A DNA stretch of 19,501 bases from Beroe ovata. Taxonomy: Eukaryota; Ctenophora; Nuda; Beroida; Beroidae. Under the pieces are notes generated by a model. It was not told the origin of the DNA, did no database searches, and saw only the letters and a program-made list of their open reading frames with translations. The stretch spans positions 372,868-392,368 of the forward strand of contig CAMPET010000043.1 of assembly GCA_946803715.1 (NCBI GenBank). The letters are read 5' to 3'. Made by a program: the position numbers and the translations under genes. How positions within the stretch are numbered: the first letter of the stretch is position 1; each line of letters opens with the position of its first letter. This document shows positions 1-7,545 of the stretch, piece after piece.

Positions 1-395
1 GGTACACTACCTGTACACAATACACACTAGGTACACTACCTGTACTCAATACACACTGGGTACACTACCTGTAATACACAATACACACTAGGTACACCTC
101 CTTTACACAATACACACTAGGTACACACTAGGTACACTACCTGTGTTTTCCCTCAGAACAACATAGAAGCATCTTTTTATAGAATGGAAGAAGAAATAAA
201 TAATATTAATATTTATTGTTGTATTGTGCTGTAAAAATATGATTCAATTCAATTCAATTCAACCTGTACACAATACACACTGGGTACACTACCTGTAAAC
301 AATACACACTAGGTACACTACTTGTACATAATACACACTAGGTACACTACCAGTACACAATACACACTGGGTACACTACCTACCTGTAATACAAA
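1..395. repeat. 29-bp satellite array, interrupted
   Basis: The stretch is built from head-to-tail 29-bp units beginning GGTACACTACCTGTACACAA and ending in ACACACTA, with 11- and 32-bp variants (for example 59-90 and 120-130). The array runs 1-144, is interrupted by a 117-bp insertion (145-261), and resumes at 262-395. It starts at the window edge, so its full size is unknown. Read on the minus strand, each unit carries TGTACAG|GTAGTG, which looks like a splice border. It lies downstream of the last visible exon of the ANCHR-like gene and so is probably intronic. Confidence 0.93.
145..261 (+). mobile_element. 5'-truncated retroposon tail with (ATTCA)n end and 6-bp target duplication
   Basis: A 117-bp block splits the satellite and is bounded by ACCTGT on both sides (139-144 and 262-267), the expected footprint of an insertion. 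It ends in four ATTCA repeats (242-261), preceded by a TTGTGCTGTAAAAAT-like motif. The same motif plus ATTCAATTC tail recurs near 7030-7075, 8605-8650 and 15905-15955. Short-tandem 3' tails are typical of CR1/L2/RTE-type LINEs and their SINEs; the assignment to a non-LTR retroposon is inference because no coding part is present. Confidence 0.7.
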
Positions 396-472
396 ATCAG
401 CTCCATTTTGTGACAGTAAAACACAAGTGAGTTAAATTCTGGACCAGTTCAATTCTGAGTCTGGTAACTCAC

Positions 473-569
473 CCAAATCAGTTTCTTCTGAGACAGGGGA
501 CACCCTGAGGATCCCTGCCCTTTCATCTAGCAGGGCTTCCTCACAAGTCATCCTGAGCAGATATTCCAC
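473..569 (-). CDS. ZFYVE19: ANCHR-like exon 7: conserved acidic helix
   Basis: Thirty-two codons plus one base from acceptor GTATTACAG (ends 570) to a consensus donor TTTGG|GTGAGT (472). VEYLLRMTCEEALLDERA corresponds to the VLQQLTEEASLDEAS helix I recall in human ANCHR. It ends in phase 1; the next exon would lie in or beyond the satellite at the left edge and is not visible. Confidence 0.83.
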
Positions 570-3500
570 CTGTAATACACAAAACTAGGTACCTGATTAC
601 CATAGTTACCACCTGGTTACCATGGTAATCAGGTGGTTCCTCACATGTCATCCTGAGCAGATATTCCACCTGGTCCTCCTCCGACATGCAGGAGATGTCG
701 CGTATTCCATCATCCTTTCGCTTCTTGGAGTCTACGAATTACATCTTTTACAAGTCATTTATGTTGTAATTCATCTGGTTTATACGTTTATTGTCGGTAT
801 TACGAATTACGAAATCAACATGTATTCACCCTGAGTGCGACTAACCAAGTATCTTTGAAGTTTCTGACTTTAGAGCAGATGCTCTTCGCTCTAATTCTTC
901 AATGCCCGTCGTAGGTGGTCGAGCTTGTTGATCTAATCTGAACTCTGTGTCCACTTGTGTTATCAAATCATCCACCTAAAACATTCCAACAGACATTGTC
1001 ATAATAAGTTTATGAGTTTTGCTCAGAAACCGATTCTTACACTGAGTTTCATACTCAATCTATGCCAGCTGACTTGTCACCACTTAACGCGTTTTTAATG
1101 CCATAAATATCCCCCGCCGTTCTTATAACTACTTGTTAGTTTGGAACGCCTAGTTACAGTGAAAGGAGAAGTGCGTAATCATAAGTACCTGCTGCGTAAC
1201 TGGTTTCACATCAACAAACAATTTGATCACTGGCTCCTGAATGGGTGGGGGGCGACCCATCATTTCGTTCATCTGTGATTGTAGCTCTAACTGTGTTGAT
1301 TGCCTCCTCACCATCTTATTGGGCGAACCTTGAAATAGAAATAGAGATAGAAAGGTTAAACAATTTTCCATGAAAGAAATGTTACACTTGTCAACCAGCT
1401 AATGATGACTATTACATGATTTTCGAAACCTCCTATGATTTGGAATCTATTGTATCAATCAAACGTTTTAAACTTGCTAGGTACACTTGCGTTTCATGGT
1501 GATTACAATCACCCACTTTTAAGAGCTGTAAGTCTTGCTTGAATATCATTGTCAGTGATGTGTCGTTTTAGTAGAGGTTTGTTCTTGGATATGCCAGGTG
1601 GGTCTGAAGCAATTATAATTGTGGTGACTAATTAATAGTTGATTAATTGATTGATATCAATTGTGATCAAGTCTGTCAAGTGTCCATATCATTCACTACT
1701 AGAAACCTGCCAAGTGGGCGTGATGCACTACCCATTGGATACGACGGTCGACAGCCAGACGTCACTTATTTGAGTACTTGGTACATGAAAAAGAATGCAC
1801 AAAAACAACCAACTCTCACATTTTCGAATTAACGTCAATTTTATGAAGGAGCACAATCTTTTTTACCACCTAAAGTTAATGATTGTATTGCGAAGGTGAC
1901 TAACGTTTAGTTCCACTGCGATTATTGTCAAAACAAATTATTTACTACCCACTGTACGTCCGAAGAGATGAACTAAAAGGAAGTCACGAAAATATGACCA
2001 TTCCCTTATCAGCACGTCCGTATTGAAAGTAGCGTATTCATAAATGAGCTCCTTAGTCACTCTATCTCGTGCACGTGAAACATCTTAAATACAAACAAAA
2101 AGTTGCGCCCGTGACTTGCTTTCGGACGCTTTATTTCCCTCCCCTGGGACTCATCCCTATCGAGCAGATAAACTTAGAGACTTAATTACTCTACCATTTC
2201 ACGTGTTGTCGATTGCACACCCAGAGTCAGAGAACCGCACGTGTTATAAAAAGTTGCGCATGTTTATGTTTTGTTTCGTTTATTTTCAGTTCTGATGATG
2301 ATCAACTTGATGATCACTGGCACCACACAGTCTTAACAGCGCGTTCTTAACAACACATTCTCTGGTACTACTCCTCTAAGCGACATAACCTACGTCTAGA
2401 CATCGCTCGACATGAACTTGTAGTATTCCCGACACCACTTCTTCTCGTCACTTCGGCAAAGACTTTTTTGGCAAAGCCCAAAAAAGGAAATTGAATCAAA
2501 ACGGCCTTCATAACATGGACCGGATATCAAAATTTGGCTAGCTCGGGCCCACATCAATTAAAAAAGGCAATGTAGGCTATTTATTTGACTTAAAATCGAT
2601 TAAGCGTCCAAAATTATGGATGGATCGACTGATTTTGCATCAAAATCGGTCAAAAAATATTTCGCCGCTTTGGCTTAGGTGGCGACTTTAGTGACTTCAC
2701 ATGTCGCCAATACAACCATGTTACGTATAATGATGCAATATTTCGTCTCCCTCACATCCATATAAATGACATATCGAATTAGCGTCAACAAGCCCCTATT
2801 CGTAAGATAGAACAACATACAAGTCACCATATCTGCTATTACATCTGCTTCAAAAAATTCAGAATTGTGCTAAGTTTGAGAAAATGTTAGAGAATTTTCT
2901 GTCAGGCCATAAATATTAAATCTACGTATAGACCATTATTGAACGCTGATTTCGAATCTGTCTTCAGAATTCTTCGCCAAAGTTTGCCTTAGCAACCCCC
3001 CCCCATCCCCTCGATTCATTTTTATGCTTTGTGCGTGTATGTGTCTAGAAAATTCGGGAAAAAACAGAATCACTCGCACAAGTGTATAGCGCCAAACCGA
3101 CGGGTCTTCTAGGGAATCCATATTATATATGTGATATACCTATTACCTACATACCTTCAAGTTTTCTGAGAAACTCTGGGGGATCTAATACTGGTGTTCC
3201 ATGTCCATCATGCCTCTCCTTGCAGCTCAAACAAGACTTAGTTTTACCTTCAATGATACATTTTCCACAGACAGTACGTTTGCAAAGCCCGCAGCAGTGC
3301 TGGAAAATAACATTGTTATTATACTTGACCCACAGTATAGTAACTCAAACAAACCATATTAATATATAGTAAACATAATGGAATGTCCCATCGAGTAATT
3401 GATATTGAGCACTCTCTTCGGATTTTCAACAAACAAGACCACTCATTCGGATTGGACAACTCAGATTCACCCCTGTGCCGCATCACAAGTCCTAGCACCA

Positions 3501-4255
3501 CGCCACGCAGCTACTTTATACACTATATAGTATATATATACACTTAAGCATATATGAGGATAAATATAGGTATCTTTGTCTGTCCGGTTTTTTCTTATGA
3601 TATTGGAATGATACGTTTGGGCCCATGGCGTTTGACACCAAAACGGGGAGCATGTAAACCATTACACGTCTGAGACCACTTAAGAATGAAGAGCATATAG
3701 AATACTCACTTACTATCAACACTTCAACTGAGGCCACTATCATTACACTACCATTATTTTTTAACCTTGAAGAAAATATGCAAGAGATCAGAATAACAGA
3801 GGCCAGAGGCCGCGGGACCTGCTAGTTCTGATAATGCAATTGTTCATTTGTATCATGAATAATGCAATTGTCCATTCATATCATGAAATTGAAACTTTAC
3901 CACCCAAACAGATTTGAACAGATTTGATGACTGAGGATGAAATTTTGCTGAGGCTGGCTAGGATATGAGCAACTAGAGCCAGGGCTAACTATTATTTTGC
4001 TCGGCAGGGGCAAGGATCATGATTCCCATAGGTAGCTGAGACTAGGACAAGAGACAAAAGGCAACTCCTGACACTGGCATAGGAAAAACAATAGTTTGGC
4101 ACTGCTTACAACACATCTCGTGTATGTTGGTTGACATCCCTACAAAATGAATCTTCCCTGACTCTCAAATGTTTATAATAGAACTTGTGATATCCACAAA
4201 CCTCACGACAGAAAAGAGTAAATTTTGTTGCACATACAAAGCACCTTCCATCCAT
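473..4255 (-). CDS. ZFYVE19: ZFYVE19/ANCHR-like abscission checkpoint regulator, 5' seven exons (partial)
   Basis: Joining exons 4255-4202, 3299-3155, 1603-1517, 1328-1189, 975-846, 731-670 and 569-473 gives 715 nt and 238 codons with every phase matched and no stop. Residues 1-44 are a FYVE-like finger with Cys5, 8, 21, 24, 29, 32, 41 and 44; the first six spacings and the MxxRCxxCAxKFTLF start agree with my memory of vertebrate ANCHR. Near residue 85, DNDIQARLTALK fits a MIM1 motif (acidic-x-x-I-x-x-R-L-x-x-L-K), which in ANCHR binds the MIT domain of VPS4. A weaker copy (IEELERRASALK) and an acidic helix (EYLLRMTCEEALLDE) follow. Known family role: holding VPS4 at the midbody with CHMP4C to delay cytokinetic abscission. 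The C-terminal B-box-like part would lie beyond position 1. Family assignment is from memory; gene structure is seen directly. Confidence 0.85.
570..669 (-). other. 100-bp intron 6, bounded by a 36-bp exon duplication
   Basis: The direct repeats 537-572 and 637-672 are 36 bp with one mismatch, exactly 100 bp apart. Each contains CAG|GTGGAATATC on the minus strand. Splicing from the first AG|GT to the second removes one duplicate plus 64 bp and restores one copy of the exon sequence. The inner part contains an imperfect hairpin (591-611 with 614-634, two mismatches), and its 3' end resembles a monomer of the 1-395 satellite. Confidence 0.75.
670..731 (-). CDS. ZFYVE19: ANCHR-like exon 6: short basic/acidic linker
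   Basis: Sixty-two nt (two bases plus 20 codons), SKKRKDDGIRDISCMSEEDQ. The acceptor AATTCGTAG (ends 732) has a weak pyrimidine tract. The donor is CAG|GTGGAA (669), a poor consensus match, but the same CAG|GTGGAA recurs exactly 100 bp further on as the acceptor border of exon 7, so removing the 100 bp restores the frame without ambiguity in sequence. Confidence 0.75.
846..975 (-). CDS. ZFYVE19: ANCHR-like exon 5: DLITQ segment and second MIM1-like helix
   Basis: Forty-three codons plus one base, from acceptor GTTTTAG (ends 976) to donor CTTG|GTTAGT (845). VDDLITQVDTEF parallels the DLLTQLAAEV segment of vertebrate ANCHR, and IEELERRASALKSETSKIL resembles its second MIM-like helix, with Ala in place of the usual Leu after Arg. 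A TAG directly after the last codon belongs to the donor site; using the donor instead joins in frame to the next exon. Confidence 0.82.
1189..1328 (-). CDS. ZFYVE19: ANCHR-like exon 4: linker
   Basis: Two bases plus 46 codons between a strong pyrimidine-tract acceptor (TCTATTTCTATTTCAAG, ends 1329) and donor CAGCAG|GTACTT (1188). The peptide (SPNKMVRRQSTQLELQ... to KPVTQQ) is polar, with a PPPIQEP stretch, and looks disordered. It shows no recognised domain. Phases join exactly with exons 3 and 5. Confidence 0.82.
1517..1603 (-). CDS. ZFYVE19: ANCHR-like exon 3: MIM1 VPS4-binding motif
   Basis: Eighty-seven nt between acceptor ATTGCTTCAG (ends 1604) and donor AAAA|GTGGGT (1516), phase 1 on both sides. 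It encodes PPGISKNKPLLKRH then DNDIQARLTALK, which fits the MIM1 consensus. The alternative donor four bases further (GG|GTGATT) would create a stop in the next exon, so the earlier one is used. Vertebrate ANCHR has another MIM-like helix just before this; it is not in this exon or the previous one, so an extra symmetric exon in intron 2 is possible. Confidence 0.82.
1604..3154 (-). other. Intron 2 of the ANCHR-like gene
   Basis: A 1,551-bp stretch between exons 2 and 3. I read it on both strands and saw no convincing further exon, repeat array or transposon end. The small open frames in it are not bounded by plausible splice sites. A short motif AAAAAGTTGCGC occurs twice (near 2098 and 2248). 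Confidence 0.6.
3155..3299 (-). CDS. ZFYVE19: ANCHR-like exon 2: rest of FYVE-like finger
   Basis: Forty-eight codons plus one base, between acceptor TTATTTTCCAG (ends 3300) and donor GAAG|GTATGT (3154). It begins HCCGLCKRTVCGKC and continues to CLSC, supplying six of the eight zinc ligands. The loop between Cys32 and Cys41 is nine residues shorter than I recall for human ANCHR. After the finger, DPPEFLRKLE matches the conserved PPxxYKKRVAALE-type segment. It ends in phase 1, matching the next exon. Confidence 0.88.
3300..4201 (-). other. Intron 1 of the ANCHR-like gene
   Basis: A 902-bp AT-rich stretch. It contains an AT palindromic run near 3518-3545 and the 28-bp tandem duplication at 3832-3887 listed separately. 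No other feature is supported. Confidence 0.6.
3832..3887. repeat. 28-bp tandem duplication
   Basis: Two adjacent 28-bp copies starting TAATGCAATTGT and ending TATCATGAA, differing at three positions. It lies within intron 1 of the ANCHR-like gene. Probably a simple local duplication. Confidence 0.85.
4202..4255 (-). CDS. ZFYVE19: ANCHR-like exon 1: start codon and first half of FYVE-like finger
   Basis: Eighteen codons, MDGRCFVCATKFTLFCRE, from ATG at 4255-4253 to donor GAG|GTTTGT at 4201. It carries the first CxxC pair (Cys5, Cys8) and the KFTLF signature. The start is chosen because the protein N-terminus of the family begins at this methionine, four residues before the first cysteine. 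A TATAG lies just upstream, so an untranslated 5' exon is possible. The exon is too short to be found by ORF length. Confidence 0.85.
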
Positions 4256-4519
4256 CTTTATTCCCTATAATGTAATATGCTATTTTATGTTATCATATGA
4301 TGCTTTATAATAATGATAAGGATTCATATTCCACTTAACCATTCAAGAGCAAGCTCTAGGTAACAAAGCGGAAGCATCGTTGTAATACTTCTTTTAACAG
4401 AATCAAAACATCCTAAGTTATAAAAAATTGTTCTCATAGATTAGAAAAAGCACATTGAAACATTTATGTTTTAAGTGCAGACTTGAAATTGTCAAAATTT
4501 GGTAGACATCTAAGCTCAT
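4256..4519. other. Upstream flank of the ANCHR-like gene
   Basis: AT-rich DNA upstream of the minus-strand start codon, presumably holding 5' UTR and promoter. I cannot point to a specific core promoter element with confidence. Confidence 0.3.
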
Positions 4520-4520
4520 A

Positions 4521-4612
4521 GGGGACCGTTCACATATTACGTTATCAAAATTTCGGCATTTTTTACCCCCTCCCCCCTCCGTAATCATCCATAATCAAAG
4601 CACAAACCCCCC
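4521..4612 (+). mobile_element. MITE-like fragment, left end type
   Basis: It begins GGGGACCGTTCACATATTAC and continues through a C-rich run (TACCCCCTCCCCCCTCCGTA) to a TAATCA-rich part and a second C run. The right-hand element at 12350-12454 ends in the reverse complement of the same 20-odd bases and shares the same inner CCCTCC...CCGTAATCA order. Together they define one family with inverted ends, each copy preserving a different end. The transposon superfamily is not determined. Confidence 0.65.
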
Positions 4613-4623
4613 TCTCAGAAGAA

Positions 4624-4654
4624 GGAGAAGGCTCTATTATATAGAGCCTTCTCC
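4624..4654. repeat. 14-bp-arm perfect hairpin
   Basis: GGAGAAGGCTCTAT (4624-4637) pairs perfectly with ATAGAGCCTTCTCC (4641-4654) across a 3-nt loop. It lies just right of the MITE-like fragment and may be unrelated or part of its internal structure. Confidence 0.85.
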
Positions 4655-4659
4655 GGTGG

Positions 4660-4996
4660 ATAACAAGCTAGATGGGGGACGGGGCAAAATAACTTTGGAC
4701 TTGCTCTGCTGTCTGCTAGTGTTCAGATCCCTAGGTCGAGGAGCAACCTACAACATTTTGATCAAGGACTCGACAGACATGCCTGTAGGATGTTCACAGA
4801 CTTGCTTACACTCGCCCTATAGGCTGCTTTCTGCTTTGATTGCGTAGTATACGTTGTGTGAGTGGGGTTATATTCAAGAGTCGCATAGTATATCAAGTAG
4901 AGGATGAGTAAATTCTGTTTTTCCTCTGATTTTGCGAGCTCAACAAATGAAACGAGAGTCTACTGTATTCACAAGAGAACTTTCGATGTCTACATC
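4660..4996. other. Unremarkable intergenic DNA
   Basis: I see no exon with plausible borders, no array and no inverted ends here. A 63-codon open frame (4656-4847) has no supporting features. Confidence 0.4.
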
Positions 4997-5103
4997 TTCT
5001 TCAGTTTCTCAAATTTGATTGTATAAAGTAGTGTTGTAAAGTTTAAAACAGTTTTAAACTTTACAACACTACTTTATACAATCAAATTTGAGAAACTGAA
5101 GAA
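4997..5103. repeat. Perfect inverted repeat, 53-bp arms, 1-nt spacer
   Basis: The left arm 4997-5049 (TTCTTCAGTTTCTC... to GTTTAAAAC) is identical to the reverse complement of 5051-5103, with only A5050 between. Identity stops abruptly on both sides. A transcript of either strand would fold to a 53-bp duplex with almost no loop. It could be a recent inverted duplication, a small-RNA hairpin source, or an artefact of fold-back template switching. Confidence 0.97.
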
Positions 5104-5389
5104 AAATTGGTTTGTCAATATCAACATCAATCAATATGCAGAAAAATTATGTCAAGCATATTGTCATGGGTCTTGAATATTTCTTCAAGTGCAAACGCGC
5201 GCGCAACATAACTGACGAACCAGCCTGCAACCGCTATTATCAGATGTTACCTGACCTGTTTCTCGCACGCGGTGCGCGCGCCATCACAATTCATCGAAGG
5301 CCGATGTTTCGGCAAATGTATGTCATATGTTTATTGCCAATAAGCAATTACGCACCATGGAAATTGGAAAGATCAATATTGAATATCCA
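5104..5389. other. Intergenic, no supported feature
   Basis: Contains a 103-codon open frame (5112-5423) with unremarkable composition and no splice or family support. Short CG-rich islands (GCGCGCGC-like) occur near 5195 and 5272. Confidence 0.35.
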
Positions 5390-5390
5390 A

Positions 5391-5462
5391 AATGGGCTCG
5401 ATAATTCAAAATGGGCTCGATAATTCGATAAACATCGAGCTCGATGTTTATCGAATTATCGA
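5391..5462. repeat. Direct repeat followed by a perfect 46-bp palindrome
   Basis: AAAATGGGCTCGATAATTC occurs twice in a row (from 5390 and 5408). The second copy runs into a gapless palindrome, 5417-5439 against 5440-5462, 23 bp per arm, centred on GAGCTC. The element is rich in TCGAT and ATCGAT. Confidence 0.95.
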
Positions 5463-5568
5463 TAATGGGAATCGTTTTGTGTCTTTGCAACGCGTCAGAG
5501 AAACTAGCATGGCATCTCCACCCGCGATGATGCGATGATAGCAATATAAAATCGCCAGTTATGGACAG

Positions 5569-5696
5569 ATTAATGCCTTGTAGGATTTCACCCTACCCTT
5601 GCTGGCGGGATTTTATCCCTGGCGGGATTTTATCCGTCGGGGTGGATTGAAAATCGCGCGCACCGACGGTAGGGTAAAACCCTACAAATTAATGCC
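5569..5696. mobile_element. 110-bp MITE with 20-bp TIRs and 9-bp target duplication
   Basis: Element 5578-5687 has ends TTGTAGGATTTCACCCTACC and GGTAGGGTAAAACCCTACAA, which pair at 18 of 20 positions. It is flanked by identical ATTAATGCC (5569-5577 and 5688-5696). Inside, GGCGGGATTTTATCC occurs twice in tandem and CCGTCGG/CCGACGG forms an inner inverted pair. A 9-bp target duplication is typical of Mutator-like elements, so a MULE-derived MITE is likely, though with 110 bp and no transposase this is inference. The TIRs are themselves partly palindromic. Confidence 0.85.
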
Positions 5697-6313
5697 ATAC
5701 CACGAACAATTGACCATGCCGTGCCATGTATGTCATGCCAATCTACATTCGCTCCATGAAAAGATCAAAGTGGAGCTGGATTCGCGATCTCTGATCTCAT
5801 CCCGTTAAATCACAGAAGCTTCTTCATCCATCGACTTGAGCTGTTAGCGCCGCGCGCCAAAGAACGAAGACGCAACAATGATAGAATTTTGATACGCGCG
5901 TATTTCTTGACACTGGTGTAAATCGAGCGCTAAACATTTCTAGAATGACCTGATTCTACGCTCATTCATACACGTTCCAGTTTCTTTGTTTGCGTTAGCT
6001 CCGCCGATTACGTGGCAAATTTTGATAAAGATTAATTTGTAAGTGTTATTCTTGAGATACGTGTTTAAAATTTTATTGAGTTAACTCAGTTTGTCAACCA
6101 TTGACTAGGTTTAATGTTTTTGTGTGTGGCTGCAGCTACATTTGAGTAGATCTAATACTCAATAAGAAGACTTGGTGTGACGTGGTTTAATTACGGCTTA
6201 CAGAATGAACACAGCAGCTTCACGATCAGTGTAAATTCTGGCAAATCACTAAATGAAATTTTAAACTTTAATTTTGTTTGTACATGAATATTTTGAAAGA
6301 ATCAATATTTCAG
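5697..6313. other. Intergenic or intronic, nothing firm
   Basis: Holds CG-rich patches near 5847-5900 and possible splice donors (for example TTT|GTAAGT near 6038), but no exon I can defend. It could include the 5' part of the plus-strand transcript suggested by the candidate exons downstream. Confidence 0.3.
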
Positions 6314-6444
6314 GTTCAGATCAACTGAAGCATATGCTGCTGCAATCCTCTATCATTGGTTTCCTTCTATCTGCAGTCTCTGGTCTCTTTCATGAGTCTG
6401 AATCCTTGTTCTTGGATAAAAGAAAGCCGTCAGCAAGTCGAAAG
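6314..6444 (+). other. Candidate protein-coding exon, unknown product
   Basis: Bounded by acceptor ATCAATATTTCAG (ends 6313) and a good donor GAAAG|GTCAGT (6445). One frame is open throughout (two bases plus 43 codons), reading SDQLKHMLLQSSIIGFLLSA and on to KRKPSASRK, with a hydrophobic stretch in the first half. If spliced to the next exon-like block it would add MRV and stop. I recognise no family. Another frame is also open, so coding status rests on the splice borders alone. Confidence 0.35.
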
Positions 6445-6558
6445 GTCAGTTCATTTTTTTTGCAAGTCTCAATTTTTTGCCTGGATATCGACAAGTAAGA
6501 TCAATCAATTAATTTACACAGATATAAGATACTACTTGTTTTCACCACCATATTTCAG

Positions 6559-6663
6559 ATGAGAGTGTGACCCACTTAATGGGGGTTAGAGATGTGTGCT
6601 ACCAGATGGTCAGGCAACTCCAATGTATGCTGGGGGAACCAAGTTATCGCCTGCCACTCTAAG
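6559..6663 (+). other. Exon-like block A, copy 1
   Basis: Acceptor TTCACCACCATATTTCAG precedes it and donor TAAG|GTAAGA follows. It is 105 nt. Relative to copy 2 it lacks 13 nt and differs by one more base in length, so no shared reading frame is kept across it. One frame has GATGTGTGCTACCAGATGGT... read as DVCYQMVRQLQCMLGEPSYRL, similar in both copies, but a TGA precedes it. Candidate noncoding exon, 3' UTR exon, or decayed coding exon. Confidence 0.4.
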
Positions 6664-6802
6664 GTAAGATACTAAGTTATTAAGCTGGGTTGTTCTACCA
6701 GTGCCCATGAGTAACGATAGCTTACATATTCCGGCAATATTTTCCTATTTGCACAATGGTACTACACTTTGATCTACTTGCTCATCTTGACAATAACTTC
6801 AG

Positions 6803-6953
6803 TTGTGGCTGACAGTGCGACCAAGTCCAACTTCCCGATATCGACACAGATTGAATCCTGAATGAGACACATCCAAAGTCTCACGAGGTCTCCTCAACTT
6901 GACAGTGAACAGACTGGGTGCAACAACAGCTCGTTATTCGGCTACCAGTTGAG
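6803..6953 (+). other. Exon-like block B, copy 1
   Basis: Acceptor CAATAACTTCAG ends at 6802 and donor GAG|GTTAGT starts at 6954; length is 151 nt, the same as copy 2. All three frames contain at least one stop in both copies, so it is not a normal internal coding exon. Its third frame has only a single TGA in both copies. Confidence 0.4.
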
Positions 6954-7545
6954 GTTAGTTTGGTCAATAAAATCTCAAAGATTCAGTACAACCTTAGTGA
7001 CGTCTTATATAACTTATTAGAAAATTTAACAGTTGTGCTGCTATAATATAAATCAGGTCAATTCAATTCAAATTTCATTGTGCGTAATTCTGGTCATCAG
7101 CAGAAAAATAGAACGTGAGTTATGAAGGTGGCAAAGTAATGCTTTTATCTCAAATTCAGCCTCTAAACTGCAGACATAAACTCATACGAAAAATAGTGTT
7201 TTCCCGTTGTACTCTAGGTAACTAGTCAAATTGCCCCTCATCAGATGACTGCCCTGTAGTATATTCGTAGCTTAGCATAACTACTATATTCTGACAGCCA
7301 TGTGAATCATTGCACATTACTGTACAGATATCATGAGAGAAATTGATCGTAGCAGCTGGAGCGAAATTTGAGTAGCTGTTCAGCTTCCTATCCCACATTC
7401 ACCACACTCAATATAGTGTAGAACAATGAAATCTGTATAGAAATGTGTGTTTCTGATAAACCACATTATTACTGTCATGGAAAATCGAGATTTACCCTGG
7501 TTTTGGATAACAACTCGAGCCAAACTTTGTGGCTGTTGAGTTTGA

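Larger units (their letters stand above)
6535..7545 (+). repeat. Copy 1 of a roughly 1-kb duplicated segment
   Basis: Aligns collinearly with 8077-9162 with many small indels. The clearest shared blocks are the two exon-like blocks, an LINE-tail-like AT-rich stretch with CAATTCAATTC (7040-7070) and a block from TTCTGACAGCCATGTGAATC to the end. The two copies are dispersed-direct, about 1.55 kb apart. Confidence 0.9.

Noticed and set aside
1-395. CRISPR array
   Set aside because: Repeats abut without unique spacers, the context has spliced exons, and the only interruption is a retroposon-like insertion.
840-846. TAG as the stop codon ending the ANCHR-like protein after exon 5
   Set aside because: The stop overlaps a GTTAGT donor, and using the donor joins in phase to exon 6 and to the conserved helix of exon 7.
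5112-5423. 103-codon plus-strand open frame
   Set aside because: No recognisable motif, it runs into the direct-repeat/palindrome, and length alone is within chance.
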